A stretch of 64,000 nt of DNA from Paracoccus salsus (GTDB taxonomy: Bacteria; Pseudomonadota; Alphaproteobacteria; Rhodobacterales; Rhodobacteraceae), in contig NZ_JAKGGD010000002.1 in NCBI RefSeq assembly GCF_021556615.1, forward strand, positions 124,001 to 188,000, read 5' to 3'. Positions 38,403-46,479 of this stretch are shown here, piece by piece. The position numbers were made by a program, and so were the translations under genes. How positions within the stretch are numbered: the first letter of the stretch is position 1; every line of letters begins with the position of its first letter. The notes beneath the pieces are model-generated. The model was not told where the DNA came from. It did no database searches and saw nothing but the letters and a program-made list of their open reading frames with translations.

Positions 38403-38990
38403 ATGAACATTCTTCATATCGACAGCGCAATTACCGGCGAGGCATCGGTCTCGCGCAAGCTGACCGCCGATATCGTGGCCAAGCTGGTCGCGGCCAACCC
38501 CGACGCCGCCCTGACCTATCGCGATCTGAACGAAGGCGTGCCGGCCATCGACACCGACTGGTTCCACGCCGTCCGGATGGCGCCCGAGAATCCGTCCCCC
38601 GCCCAACAGGAACTGATCGCCACCTCCGACGCCTATCTGGCCGAGGTGCAGGACGCCGATGTGCTGGTGATCGGCTCTCCGATCTATAACTTCACCCTGT
38701 CCGCGCAACTCAAGAACTGGCTGGACCAGATCGCCCGCGCAGGTATCAGCTTTCGCTACACTGAAAACGGTCCCCAGGGCCTGCTGAAGGGCAAGCGCGC
38801 GATCATCGCGTATTCCTCGGCGGGCACGCCGATCGGCTCTGACCTGGACTTCGCGTCGGGCTATCTGCGCCACATTCTGGGCTTCCTCGGCATCACCGAT
38901 GTGACCTTCGTGGCCGCCGACCGCCTGGCGATGGACCGCGAGGCGGGGCTTGCCCGCGCGCAGGAAGCGCTGGACAGCATCGCCGCCTGA
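38403..38990 (+). CDS. azoR: FMN-dependent NADH-azoreductase
   Basis: 195 aa flavodoxin-like quinone/azo reductase. Seen: MNILHIDSAITGEASVSRKL (phosphate loop), VLVIGSPIYNFTLSAQLKNW (FMN-contacting), and the AYSSAGTPIGSDLDFASGYL segment. Lies divergent from the LysR gene and ends at a clear terminator. Family role is reduction of quinones and azo compounds, often in thiol or electrophile stress. Confidence 0.92.
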   Translation: MNILHIDSAITGEASVSRKLTADIVAKLVAANPDAALTYRDLNEGVPAIDTDWFHAVRMAPENPSPAQQELIATSDAYLAEVQDADVLVIGSPIYNFTLSAQLKNWLDQIARAGISFRYTENGPQGLLKGKRAIIAYSSAGTPIGSDLDFASGYLRHILGFLGITDVTFVAADRLAMDREAGLARAQEALDSIAA

Positions 38991-39010
38991 GCCGCCCTGT
39001 CGCCACGGCG

Positions 39011-39041
39011 AACGGCCTGCGTTGACTCGCGGGCCGTTTTT
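39011..39041 (+). terminator. Rho-independent terminator after azoR
   Basis: 11-bp stem with one G-T pair (AACGGCCTGCG with CGCGGGCCGTT), loop TTGACT, followed by a T-run, 20 bp after the azoR stop. Confidence 0.9.
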
Positions 39042-39062
39042 GCCTATCCCGGCATCGAATTC

Positions 39063-39102
39063 CCGGAAGGACGTCCCTTCCGGTCCCCGCATGGTGCGGG
39101 GA
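39063..39102 (+). other. Two adjacent hairpins ahead of ffh
   Basis: CCGGAAGG (39063-39070) pairs CCTTCCGG (39076-39083); immediately after, TCCCCGC (39084-39090) pairs GCGGGGA (39096-39102). Both have 5-base loops, and no T-run follows. They lie 65-105 bp upstream of the ffh start and could be a structured leader. Confidence 0.6.
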
Positions 39103-39166
39103 TCGCCCCCCGTCAGCGCGTTGCGCCCACGGGGGCAAGACTGTTTTGGACCGCAGGAGGCCCGCG

Positions 39167-40663
39167 ATGTTCGAGAACCTGTCAGACCGGCTTGGCGGCG
39201 TCTTCGACCGGCTGACCAAGCAGGGTGCGCTGTCCGAGGATGACGTCGCCGCCGCCATGCGCGAGGTGCGGGTCGCGTTGCTGGAGGCCGATGTCTCGCT
39301 TCCGGTCGCACGCAGCTTCGTCAAGTCGATCACGCAGAAAGCCACAGGCGCGGCGGTCACCAAATCGGTGACGCCGGGCCAGCAGGTCGTCAAGATCGTC
39401 CATGACGAACTGATCAAGGTCCTGCAGGGCGAGGAAGAGCCCGAGGCGCTTCGCATCGACAACCCGCCTGCCCCGATTCTGATGGTCGGCCTGCAAGGCT
39501 CGGGCAAGACCACCACCACAGCAAAGCTGGCCAAGCGCCTGAAGGATCGTGAAAAGAAGCGCGTGCTGATGGCGTCGCTGGACACCAACCGCCCGGCCGC
39601 GATGGAGCAGCTGGCGATCCTGGGCCAGCAGATCGGCGTCGATACGCTGCCGATCGTGCCGGGTCAGACCGCGACCCAGATCGCACAGCGGGCGAAACAG
39701 CAGGCCGGGCTTGGCGGCTATGACGTCTATATGCTGGACACCGCCGGCCGTCTGCATATCGACCAGGTGCTGATGGATGAGGTGCAGGCGGTCCGCGACA
39801 TCGCCAACCCGCGCGAGATCCTGCTGGTCGTCGACGGCCTGACCGGTCAGGACGCGGTGAACGTGGCCACCGAATTCGACGGCAAGGTCGGGGTTACTGG
39901 CGTCGTGCTGACCCGGATGGACGGCGACGGGCGCGGCGGCGCGGCGCTGTCGATGCGCGCCGTCACCGGCAAGCCGATCCGCTTCGTCGGCCTGGGCGAA
40001 AAGATGGATGCGCTGGAGGCCTTTGACGCGCAGCGCATCGCGGGCCGCATCCTCGGCATGGGCGATATCGTCGCGCTGGTCGAAAAGGCGCAGGAAGTGC
40101 TGGAGGTCGAGCAGGCCGAACGCATGATGAAGCGGTTCCAGAAGGGTCTGTTCAACATGAACGACCTGAAGGGTCAGCTGGAACAGATGCAGAAGATGGG
40201 CGGCATGCAGTCGATCATGGGGATGATGCCCGGCATGCAGAAGATGGCCAAGCAGGTCGAGGCCGCCGGCATGGACGACTCCGCCATCCGCCGCCAGGTC
40301 GCGCTCATCAACTCGATGACCAAGAAGGAACGCGCCAACCCCGCCATTCTTCAGGCGAGCCGCAAGAAACGCATCGCAACCGGCGCCGGTCTGGATGTCG
40401 CCGAGCTGAACCGTCTGCTGAAGATGCAGCGACAGATGGCTGACACGATGAAGAAGCTTGGCAAGATGGGCAAGGGTGGCATGCTGAAACAGGCGATGCG
40501 CGCGATGACGGGAAAGGGCGGCGGGCTGCCCGACATGGGCGATGTCGATCCCGCCAAGATGGCCGAGGCCACCAAGATGCTGCAGGATCCGAGGGGGCTG
40601 GGCGGCGATCTGGGCAAGGCCGGCCTGCCCGGCGGCCTTTCGGGTCTGTTCGGCAAGAAGTGA
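39167..40663 (+). CDS. ffh: Signal recognition particle protein Ffh
   Basis: 498 aa GTPase that with 4.5S RNA targets membrane proteins co-translationally. N domain at the start (MFENLSDRLGGVFDRLTKQG), G domain with GLQGSGKTTTTAKLA, DTAGRLHID, TRMDGDGRGGAALS, then the methionine-rich M domain (GMQSIMGMMPGMQKM, MRAMTGKGG). The start is set by AGGAGG at 39156. First gene of a ribosome/translation cluster. Confidence 0.97.
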   Translation: MFENLSDRLGGVFDRLTKQGALSEDDVAAAMREVRVALLEADVSLPVARSFVKSITQKATGAAVTKSVTPGQQVVKIVHDELIKVLQGEEEPEALRIDNPPAPILMVGLQGSGKTTTTAKLAKRLKDREKKRVLMASLDTNRPAAMEQLAILGQQIGVDTLPIVPGQTATQIAQRAKQQAGLGGYDVYMLDTAGRLHIDQVLMDEVQAVRDIANPREILLVVDGLTGQDAVNVATEFDGKVGVTGVVLTRMDGDGRGGAALSMRAVTGKPIRFVGLGEKMDALEAFDAQRIAGRILGMGDIVALVEKAQEVLEVEQAERMMKRFQKGLFNMNDLKGQLEQMQKMGGMQSIMGMMPGMQKMAKQVEAAGMDDSAIRRQVALINSMTKKERANPAILQASRKKRIATGAGLDVAELNRLLKMQRQMADTMKKLGKMGKGGMLKQAMRAMTGKGGGLPDMGDVDPAKMAEATKMLQDPRGLGGDLGKAGLPGGLSGLFGKK

Positions 40664-40665
40664 CC

Positions 40666-40830
40666 ATGACGGCGCCCGCTTTTCTTCAACCGCGCACCCT
40701 CGTGCTGTCCTCCCCGCTTCTGGCGCTGCGCGCGCCCGAGGCGGGTGATCTGGACAGCCATGCGGCTTTCCTTGCCGGCGCTGTGGCGCGCGATATCGAT
40801 TCCGTCCCGATCATGCCGGTGCCGGCATGA
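40666..40830 (+). pseudogene. Internally deleted GNAT acetyltransferase remnant
   Basis: 54 codons starting 2 bp after the ffh stop. The first ~45 residues ([20 protein letters not shown] then HAAFLAG) look like the N-terminus of a GNAT acetyltransferase of the kind often encoded between ffh and chorismate mutase in related genomes. The acetyl-CoA-binding core is missing, and the last codons run straight into the ATGA overlap with the next gene. An in-frame internal deletion fits. It could still be translated as a coupling leader. Confidence 0.6.
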
Positions 40831-41123
40831 CCGATCCTGCAGCCCGTGCGGCGGAACTGCTGAGGGAACACCGCGCCAGCATCGACCGGCTGGACGCGAT
40901 CCTTGTCTATACGCTGGCCGAAAGGTTCAAGCACACCCAATCCGTCGGCCGCCTCAAGGCCGACCACGACCTTCCTCCGTCCGATCCCGCCCGCGAGGCG
41001 CAACAGATCGAGCGGCTGGAACGCCTCGCGCGCGAGGCCGACCTCGACCCGGAATTCGCGCGCAAATTCCTCACCTTCGTGATCGCCGAAGTGATCCGGC
41101 ATCACGAAACCTTCCAATCGTAA
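40827..41123 (+). CDS. Chorismate mutase (AroQ class)
   Basis: 98 aa all-helical enzyme that converts chorismate to prephenate. Seen: [40 protein letters not shown] with the conserved Arg/Lys residues, and [22 protein letters not shown] overlaps the upstream remnant's stop by 4 bp. Encoded between ffh and rpsP as in many Rhodobacteraceae. Confidence 0.92.
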   Translation: MTDPAARAAELLREHRASIDRLDAILVYTLAERFKHTQSVGRLKADHDLPPSDPAREAQQIERLERLAREADLDPEFARKFLTFVIAEVIRHHETFQS

Positions 41124-41167
41124 GGCGACACTGTCGCCAGACCCGCCATTTCAAAGGAGAAACCCAA

Positions 41168-41530
41168 ATGGCCATGAAGATCCGTCTTGCCCGTGGTGGT
41201 TCGAAGAAGCGCCCCCATTATGCCATCGTCGCCACCGATTCGCGCATGCCGCGCGACGGCCGCTTCCTCGAGAAGCTGGGCACCTACAACCCGCTTCTTC
41301 CCAAGGATTCGGAAGATCGCGTGAAGATGGACATCGAACGCGTCCAGCACTGGCTGAGCCAGGGCGCGCAGCCGACCGACCGTGTCGCCCGCTTCATGGA
41401 AGCCGCCGGCGTGCGTGACAAGGCCGAGCGCAAGAACATGAAGAAGGCCGAACCCGGCGCCAAGGCCACGAAGCGCGCCGCGGAAAAAGCCGCAAAAGCC
41501 GCCGCCCCTGCCGAAGAGGCCGCCGAATAG
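41168..41530 (+). CDS. rpsP: 30S ribosomal protein S16
   Basis: 120 aa. [20 protein letters not shown] and [15 protein letters not shown] are the S16 signatures. The last ~35 residues are a Lys/Ala-rich tail ([14 protein letters not shown]) longer than in E. coli S16 (82 aa), a common alphaproteobacterial extension. AAAGGAG precedes the ATG. Confidence 0.97.
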   Translation: MAMKIRLARGGSKKRPHYAIVATDSRMPRDGRFLEKLGTYNPLLPKDSEDRVKMDIERVQHWLSQGAQPTDRVARFMEAAGVRDKAERKNMKKAEPGAKATKRAAEKAAKAAAPAEEAAE

Positions 41531-41542
41531 GCACGAACAACC

Positions 41543-41587
41543 GGCCGGCGGGTCGTTCCGCCGGCCACGGTCGCATCGGGGGGGGGG
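41543..41587 (+). promoter_or_regulatory. Hairpin and ten-G tract in front of rimM
   Basis: Perfect 9-bp hairpin GGCCGGCGG (41543-41551) with CCGCCGGCC (41558-41566), then an uninterrupted run of ten G (41578-41587) ending 2 bases before the rimM ATG. The G-tract takes the place of a normal ribosome-binding site, and its length is prone to slippage. Confidence 0.75.
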
Positions 41588-41589
41588 CC

Positions 41590-42087
41590 ATGAACACGGA
41601 TCGTATCTGCGTCGGCGCGATCGCCGGGGCCTTCGGGGTCCAGGGCGAGGTGCGACTGAAAAGCTTTTGCAGCGAACCCGCCGATATCGCGGGATATGGC
41701 CCGCTGACAACCGAAGACGGCACGCGCAGCTTCACCATCCGGCTGACGCGGCCCGTCACCGGCGGCCTTGGCGCGCGGCTGTCCGGCGTCTCGACGCGGG
41801 ACGACGCCGAGGCCTTGAAGGGCACTACCCTTTGGGCGCCCCGCGCGGCGCTGCCATCCCTGCCTGATGACGAGTTCTATCACGCCGACCTGATCGGGCT
41901 CGAGGTCGTGGATACCGGCGGACAGGTGCTGGGCCGCGTCCGCGCCATCTACGATCACGGAGCCGGCGACATTCTGGAGGTCACGGGAAAGGATCTGCTG
42001 CTGCTGCCCTTTACCCGAGCCGTCGTGCCGACGGTCGATCTGGCAGCGCGCCGGATCGTCGCCGACCCGCCGGACAGCGACGAATGA
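41590..42087 (+). CDS. rimM: Ribosome maturation factor RimM
   Basis: 165 aa 30S assembly factor that binds S19. N-terminal half [21 protein letters not shown]-terminal PRC-barrel with [26 protein letters not shown] and [14 protein letters not shown]. The stop overlaps trmD by 4 bp. Confidence 0.95.
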   Translation: MNTDRICVGAIAGAFGVQGEVRLKSFCSEPADIAGYGPLTTEDGTRSFTIRLTRPVTGGLGARLSGVSTRDDAEALKGTTLWAPRAALPSLPDDEFYHADLIGLEVVDTGGQVLGRVRAIYDHGAGDILEVTGKDLLLLPFTRAVVPTVDLAARRIVADPPDSDE

Positions 42088-42956
42088 GCGAGGCGCCGAA
42101 ATCTCATGGACGGCTGGCGATCCGGCCCAGCCTGCGCCCGCGCGAGTTGATGGCCGAACCCCAGGTGCAGGGCGCCTGGACCGCGAATGTGGTGACCCTG
42201 TTTCCAGATGCGTTTCCCGGCATCCTCGGCCTGTCCCTGACCGGCAAGGCGCTGGCCGAGGGGCTGTGGAACCTGCGCACGGTCGCGTTGCGGGATTTCG
42301 GCATCGGCCGGCACCGCAATGTGGATGACACGCCCGCCGGCGGCGGTGCCGGCATGGTGATCCGCGCCGATGTGATGGATGCGGCGCTGCACGCGGCAGG
42401 GTCCGACCTGCCGGTCATCTACATGTCGCCGCGCGGCCGGCCGCTGACCCAGGCGCGCGCCCGGCAACTGGCCGAGGGTCCCGGCGCCACGCTGATCTGC
42501 GGCCGGTTCGAGGGCATCGACCAGCGCGTTCTGGACGCCCATGACATCGAGGAAATCAGCATCGGCGACTATGTCCTGACCGGCGGCGAAATCGCGGCTC
42601 AGGTCTTGATCGATGCGACGGTCCGGCTTATACCCCGCGTGCTGGGGAATCAGGACTCTCTGGCCGAGGAATCCTTTTCTGTCGGCAATCGGGGCCTGCT
42701 GGAAGCCCCCCAGTACACGAAGCCCGCCCGGTGGGAAGGCCGCGAGATCCCCGATATCCTGTTGTCGGGCAATCACGCGGCCATTGCCGCTTGGAGGGCG
42801 AAGGAAGCCGAAAGGCTGACCAAGGAACGCCGCCCCGACCTGTGGCGGGCATGGACCGAACCTTCGGACATGGACCCGGCAAAGGACCGACAGCTCTCGG
42901 GCGCATCAGACCAATCGCGGAATCACCGCGAGCATGACAAGGAAACGAAGCGATGA
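42084..42956 (+). CDS. trmD: tRNA (guanine-37-N1)-methyltransferase
   Basis: 290 aa SPOUT methyltransferase. Seen: [20 protein letters not shown], the knot segments [28 protein letters not shown] and [13 protein letters not shown] 31-residue N-terminal extension ([20 protein letters not shown]) and a polar C-terminal tail are longer than in E. coli (255 aa); an internal ATG at 42150 could be the true start, but the ATGA overlap with rimM supports 42084. Confidence 0.95.
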   Translation: MSEAPKSHGRLAIRPSLRPRELMAEPQVQGAWTANVVTLFPDAFPGILGLSLTGKALAEGLWNLRTVALRDFGIGRHRNVDDTPAGGGAGMVIRADVMDAALHAAGSDLPVIYMSPRGRPLTQARARQLAEGPGATLICGRFEGIDQRVLDAHDIEEISIGDYVLTGGEIAAQVLIDATVRLIPRVLGNQDSLAEESFSVGNRGLLEAPQYTKPARWEGREIPDILLSGNHAAIAAWRAKEAERLTKERRPDLWRAWTEPSDMDPAKDRQLSGASDQSRNHREHDKETKR

Positions 42957-43336
42957 ACTTGATCGCAGAACTCGAAGCCGAGCAGATCGCAGAGCTTGGC
43001 AAGACCATCCCGGACTTCAAGGCCGGCGACACGATCCGCGTCGGTTACAAGGTGACCGAGGGTGCACGGACCCGCGTCCAGAACTATGAAGGCGTGTGCA
43101 TCGCGCGCAAGGGCGGCAGCGGCATCAGCGCCAGCTTCACCGTTCGCAAGATCAGCTTCGGTGAGGGTGTGGAACGAGTGTTCCCGCTTTACGCGACCAA
43201 CATCGATTCGATCGAGGTCGTGCGTCGCGGCAAGGTTCGCCGCGCCAAGTTGTATTACCTGCGCGACCGCCGCGGCAAATCGGCCCGTATCGCCGAGAAG
43301 ACAAACTATCGCCCCAAATCCGACGCGAAAGCCTGA
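42953..43336 (+). CDS. rplS: 50S ribosomal protein L19
   Basis: 127 aa. [54 protein letters not shown] and ARIAEK are the L19 consensus. It starts on the ATGA overlap with trmD. Its 3' end and the following rpmE start are echoed by a degenerate copy at ~49850-50010. Confidence 0.97.
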   Translation: MNLIAELEAEQIAELGKTIPDFKAGDTIRVGYKVTEGARTRVQNYEGVCIARKGGSGISASFTVRKISFGEGVERVFPLYATNIDSIEVVRRGKVRRAKLYYLRDRRGKSARIAEKTNYRPKSDAKA

Positions 43337-43350
43337 GACGAGGTCACGAG

Positions 43351-43572
43351 ATGAAAAAAGATATCCATCCCGACTATCACCTGATCGAAGTCAAGATGAC
43401 GGACGGGACGCTCTACCAGACCCGCTCGACCTGGGGTTCGGAGGGCGATTCCATGTCGCTTGACATCGACCCGACCACGCACCCGGCCTGGACCGGCGGC
43501 TCTGCCCGCCTGATGGATGCCGGCGGCCGCGTGTCGAAGTTCAAGAACAAATACGCCGGCCTCGGCTTCTGA
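43351..43572 (+). CDS. rpmE: 50S ribosomal protein L31
   Basis: 73 aa. [20 protein letters not shown], then a [20 protein letters not shown] stretch, is the L31 type found in Rhodobacterales. It lacks the four-cysteine zinc site of the zinc-binding form. Closely follows rplS and ends at a strong terminator. Confidence 0.96.
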   Translation: MKKDIHPDYHLIEVKMTDGTLYQTRSTWGSEGDSMSLDIDPTTHPAWTGGSARLMDAGGRVSKFKNKYAGLGF

Positions 43573-43585
43573 TTCACCCCGGCCA

Positions 43586-43630
43586 CGAAACGCGGAACGT
43601 CGCCCCCTGGGGCGGCGTTCTTTCGTTTCG
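43586..43630 (+). terminator. Rho-independent terminator after rpmE
   Basis: Inner stem GAACGTCGCCCC with GGGGCGGCGTTC (one G-T pair), then CTTTC; an outer CGAAACG (43586) can also pair with CGTTTCG (43624). Closes the translation operon. Confidence 0.88.
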
Positions 43631-43852
43631 AGAACCGCCAGAGAGCAGGGTCAGCCTTGCGGAACCGCCAGCCTGTTCGCTGGGGATTGTCGGTTTTCAC
43701 GCGCCGTCGCGGCACGGCCCATGGAATGGGCGGGAAGCCGACCACAGGCATGGCGGCATGCTCGAAGCCCCGGGCCCGTCGAAGCCACGCTTTGTTGCCT
43801 GCCTGACGATATGCGGTCAGGCGGGTCGCGATGGCTCGCAAGCGGGCAGTCG

Positions 43853-44101
43853 CTATGGGTGCAAAGCAGTGCGGATCAGCGATCGCGCGATGAGGCAGCG
43901 CGCGGCCACACGGCCCATCTCGCGGTGGGGCACATGCATCGTGGCCAATTCCGGGTCAATCACCCATGCGATCTCGATATCGTCGAACCCCCTCACCGAG
44001 ATATCGGACGGAGTCGCCAGCCCCATCGTCCGCGCCCTCGCCATCGCACAGACCCGCAGCAGAGACGTTCGACCGGCCGAGGCAGCAGATCCTCCAGCCA
44101 A
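43853..44101 (-). pseudogene. LacI-family regulator fragment
   Basis: Reads ARTMGLATPSDISVRGFDDI, then EIAWVIDPELATMHVPHREM, which matches the end of the ligand-binding domain of LacI repressors (consensus ISVTGFDD, then the P-x-EMGR helix). The DNA-binding domain and most of the sensor domain are missing, and the C-terminus stops early. First piece of a block of decayed genes, and the expected regulator type for a sugar-acid cluster. Confidence 0.65.
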
Positions 44102-44124
44102 CCGGGGAACGCGATCAATCGCGT

Positions 44125-44640
44125 CGTGCAGGACCTGAACCGGGACGCCGCGGAGAGGGCGTCAATCGCCTTTCTCGTGATCCTGGCCGTGACGATGTTC
44201 ATCAAGGTGCTGACATGGGACGCCCTGTCCTGCTCCTCGATCTGGGGGACGGGAGCGTCCGTTGTTCCCTCATGCATCTCGCCCGGATCGCCGCGGCGGC
44301 GACGATGCACGAGCGGGGTCACATCCGCATCGACGCGATCCTCCATTATCCGCGGCCGCGCATGAAGGCGCTGCTCTGCGTCTTCGGCGACCTGGTGATG
44401 TTCGCCGTGGCGGTGGTGGCGGTCGTCCACGCGATGGCGACCGTCCACGTCGCGTGGAAATTCGGCTCGGTGACCGACGGTCTGCGGATCAGCCGGGTCT
44501 GGTTCCTGATCGCGGTGCCAATCGGATTCAGCCTCGTGATCCTGCGCGCCGTCCAGTCCTTGGGCCGCGATCTTGCAGATCGTCGTGCGGGCCGCGCCGT
44601 CGGCGACGGCGCCATGCTGTTCGATCAAGGGGATCGATCA
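44125..44640 (+). pseudogene. TRAP transporter small permease (DctQ) remnant
   Basis: The upstream part (ASIAFLVILAVTMFIKVLTW, ~44155-44215) and the downstream part (HERGHIRIDAIL, then VFGDLVMFAVAVVAVVHAM and WFLIAVPIGFSLVILRAVQS, 44305-44580) are consecutive pieces of a four-helix DctQ protein but lie in different frames, so it is frameshifted between ~44215 and 44305. Probably the small subunit of a lost sugar-acid TRAP importer. Confidence 0.65.
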
Positions 44641-44775
44641 CTGCAATGGAACCATCGCGACCAGACCGTCATCCTCGGCTGGGATTTCGACCGCTCGGTC
44701 CTTCTGTTCCTGTGCGCGCCGGCCTCGGACTGCGCGGCAGATCAGGTGCCGATGGTAGAAGGGGGGCACCGCGCG

Positions 44776-44886
44776 ACAAGGGCTCTCGTCCATACCGGCG
44801 TCGAAACGCTTGACATGCGCGAGGTGTCCGATCCTCTGGCCGCCGATGGCGAGGCGATCGTGCAGATCGAAAGCGCAGGCATCACG
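44776..44886 (+). pseudogene. Zinc-type dehydrogenase N-terminal fragment
   Basis: Reads RALVHTGVETLDMREVSDPL then ADGEAIVQIESAGIT, the first ~35 residues of a zinc-dependent MDR dehydrogenase such as L-idonate 5-dehydrogenase. The position of the initiator is ACA instead of ATG. The fragment stops right where the metal-binding Cys would come and continues in frame into another unrelated fragment. Confidence 0.6.
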
Positions 44887-45039
44887 ATCACGGCGAACCC
44901 GCGCATGGTGCGGACCATGTCCGAACATGTGGACATGGACATGTCAGGCATCCTGCGCCTGGAAATGACCATCGACAGGGCCGACGACGCGCTGGTAGAC
45001 CAGATCTGCTGCACCGAGAAGGGGCGTGTCACAGCCGCG
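44887..45039 (+). pseudogene. UxaA/altronate-dehydratase-like C-terminal fragment
   Basis: Reads ANPRMVRTMSEHVDMDMSGI and then EMTIDRADDALVDQI...KGRVTAA, the pattern of the UxaA family C-terminus (NPxMxxRMxEHxDxDxSGIL). The N-terminal part is missing. It is fused in frame to the dehydrogenase fragments on either side. Confidence 0.55.
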
Positions 45040-45315
45040 ACGCTGACCGGCGCGAACCCGAGTCGCGATGCGGGTTCCTTCTTCTCCGGCGAAGGCAATC
45101 CGCCCGGCACAGGTCAATGTCTCATTGCCCTCCGACCGGGCGAGGGTTTCTGCGAAAGGCTGGAGCCGCTCTTGAGCGCGATCGCCGAAACCCAGGGCGC
45201 GCGCCTTCCCGGCGCCCGGCGGGCAAAGCGGATCGCCGAGGCCACAACGCACGGCATCGCCGTCCCGACAATCTATATGGAAGAGGCACGGACCATGGCG
45301 GCAGGACATGACTGA
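45040..45315 (+). pseudogene. Ldh2-type (malate/lactate) dehydrogenase C-terminal fragment
   Basis: Reads LTGANPSRDAGSFFSGEGNP then GTGQCLIAL, and RLPGARRAKRIAEATTHGIA, matching the C-terminal third of Ldh2/YlbC family NAD(P)-dependent dehydrogenases (SSFFDGEGxPPxxGQ; LPGDRR). The stop overlaps the YeiH gene start by 8 bp. Last piece of the fused block. Confidence 0.62.
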
Positions 45316-46336
45316 AACCGTTCAATCCGCGCCCAGGCCTGGACCGCTGCAAAGGGCGAAACCGCTGCTGCCGGGCCTGCTGATCGTCTTCATCATCGCC
45401 TTTGCCAGCCGGTTCGTGGCCGAGCATTACGGTGCGCCCGCGATGCTCCTGGCCCTGCTTTCCGGCATCGCACTCAATTTCCTGTCCGCCGACGAGACCG
45501 CGCGCCCGGGGATCGAGTTCGGCGCCAGCACATTGCTCAGGATCGGCGTGGCGCTGCTCGGCGTCCGTATCAGCGCCGAGGTCGTCGGATCGCTTGGCTG
45601 GGGTGTCGTGGCGCTTGTCGTCGCCGGTGTGCTTGCGACAATCGGCTTTGGCCTCGCCGTGTCGCGGGTCTTCGGTTTCCGGTACCGCTTCGCGTTTCTG
45701 TCGGCGGGCGCGGTGGCGATCTGCGGCGCGTCGGCGGCCATGGCCATCGCCGCGATCCTGCCAAGGGACAAGCGGTCGGACGAACGACTCGTCTTCACGG
45801 TCGTCGGCGTCACGGTCATGTCGACGCTCGCCATGGTGATCTATCCGGTTATCGTTTCAAGCCTCGGATGGGGTGACCGGCAGGCCGGCATATTCATCGG
45901 CGCCACGATCCACGACGTGGCGCAGGTGGTGGGCGCGGGCTACTCGATTTCCGACGACGCGGGCGTGACGGCCACGATGGTCAAGCTGCTGCGCGTGCTG
46001 ATGCTCGCCCCGATCGTCGTGGTCGCGGGCCTCATCATCCGCCTGCGCGTGACCGAGCCTGGTCTCTCCGGCAAGCGCCCGCCGCTGGTGCCGCTTTTCG
46101 TGGCGGGATTCGTGATCCTTGCCGTCCTCAATTCGCTCGGCCTGCTGCCCGCCTTCGTCACCGCGCCCGCCTCGGCGGCGTCCGGCTGGGCGCTTCTGGC
46201 GGCGATCGCGGCGGTCGGCCTGCGCACGGTGCCGCAGCGGATCCTGAATGTCGGCCTGCCGGCGGTCGGGCTGCTTGCGGCCGAAACCGCGTTCCTCGCC
46301 CTCTTCGTCGCGCTCGGTTTGATCGCTCCCGCCTGA
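45308..46336 (+). CDS. YeiH/UPF0324 family membrane protein (putative sulfate exporter)
   Basis: 342 aa with about ten hydrophobic segments. SRFVAEHYGAPAMLLALLSG, GIEFGASTLLRIGVALLGVR, SAGAVAICGASAAMAIAAIL and GATIHDVAQVVGAGYSIS are the family signatures. The family is annotated as putative sulfate exporters; experimental support is limited. Intact, unlike its upstream neighbours. Confidence 0.9.
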   Translation: MTETVQSAPRPGPLQRAKPLLPGLLIVFIIAFASRFVAEHYGAPAMLLALLSGIALNFLSADETARPGIEFGASTLLRIGVALLGVRISAEVVGSLGWGVVALVVAGVLATIGFGLAVSRVFGFRYRFAFLSAGAVAICGASAAMAIAAILPRDKRSDERLVFTVVGVTVMSTLAMVIYPVIVSSLGWGDRQAGIFIGATIHDVAQVVGAGYSISDDAGVTATMVKLLRVLMLAPIVVVAGLIIRLRVTEPGLSGKRPPLVPLFVAGFVILAVLNSLGLLPAFVTAPASAASGWALLAAIAAVGLRTVPQRILNVGLPAVGLLAAETAFLALFVALGLIAPA

Positions 46337-46479
46337 CCATCCGCGCACAAGACCGACCAGGAACGCCAGGATCCTCATCCCCGTCGCTTGCGGCCACAAG
46401 GGCCTGGTCGGTGTGGCAAGCGGCAAGCCCGGCGTCCAGATCACCCGATACGCCCGCGTCGTCATCGCGCAGGCAAGGC

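Noticed and set aside
38991..39166. SRP 4.5S RNA next to ffh
   Set aside because: The two hairpins contain GGAAGG, but not the conserved GGTC...GGAAGGAAGCAGCC loop structure of SRP RNA.
41578..41587. G-quadruplex
   Set aside because: A single run of ten G without separated G-tracts is not the usual quadruplex pattern; slippage or ribosome-binding explanations are simpler.
43966..45315. 449-codon frame as a genuine multidomain protein
   Set aside because: It is a succession of truncated pieces from unrelated families, with active-site parts missing, so gene decay with in-frame fusions is more likely.
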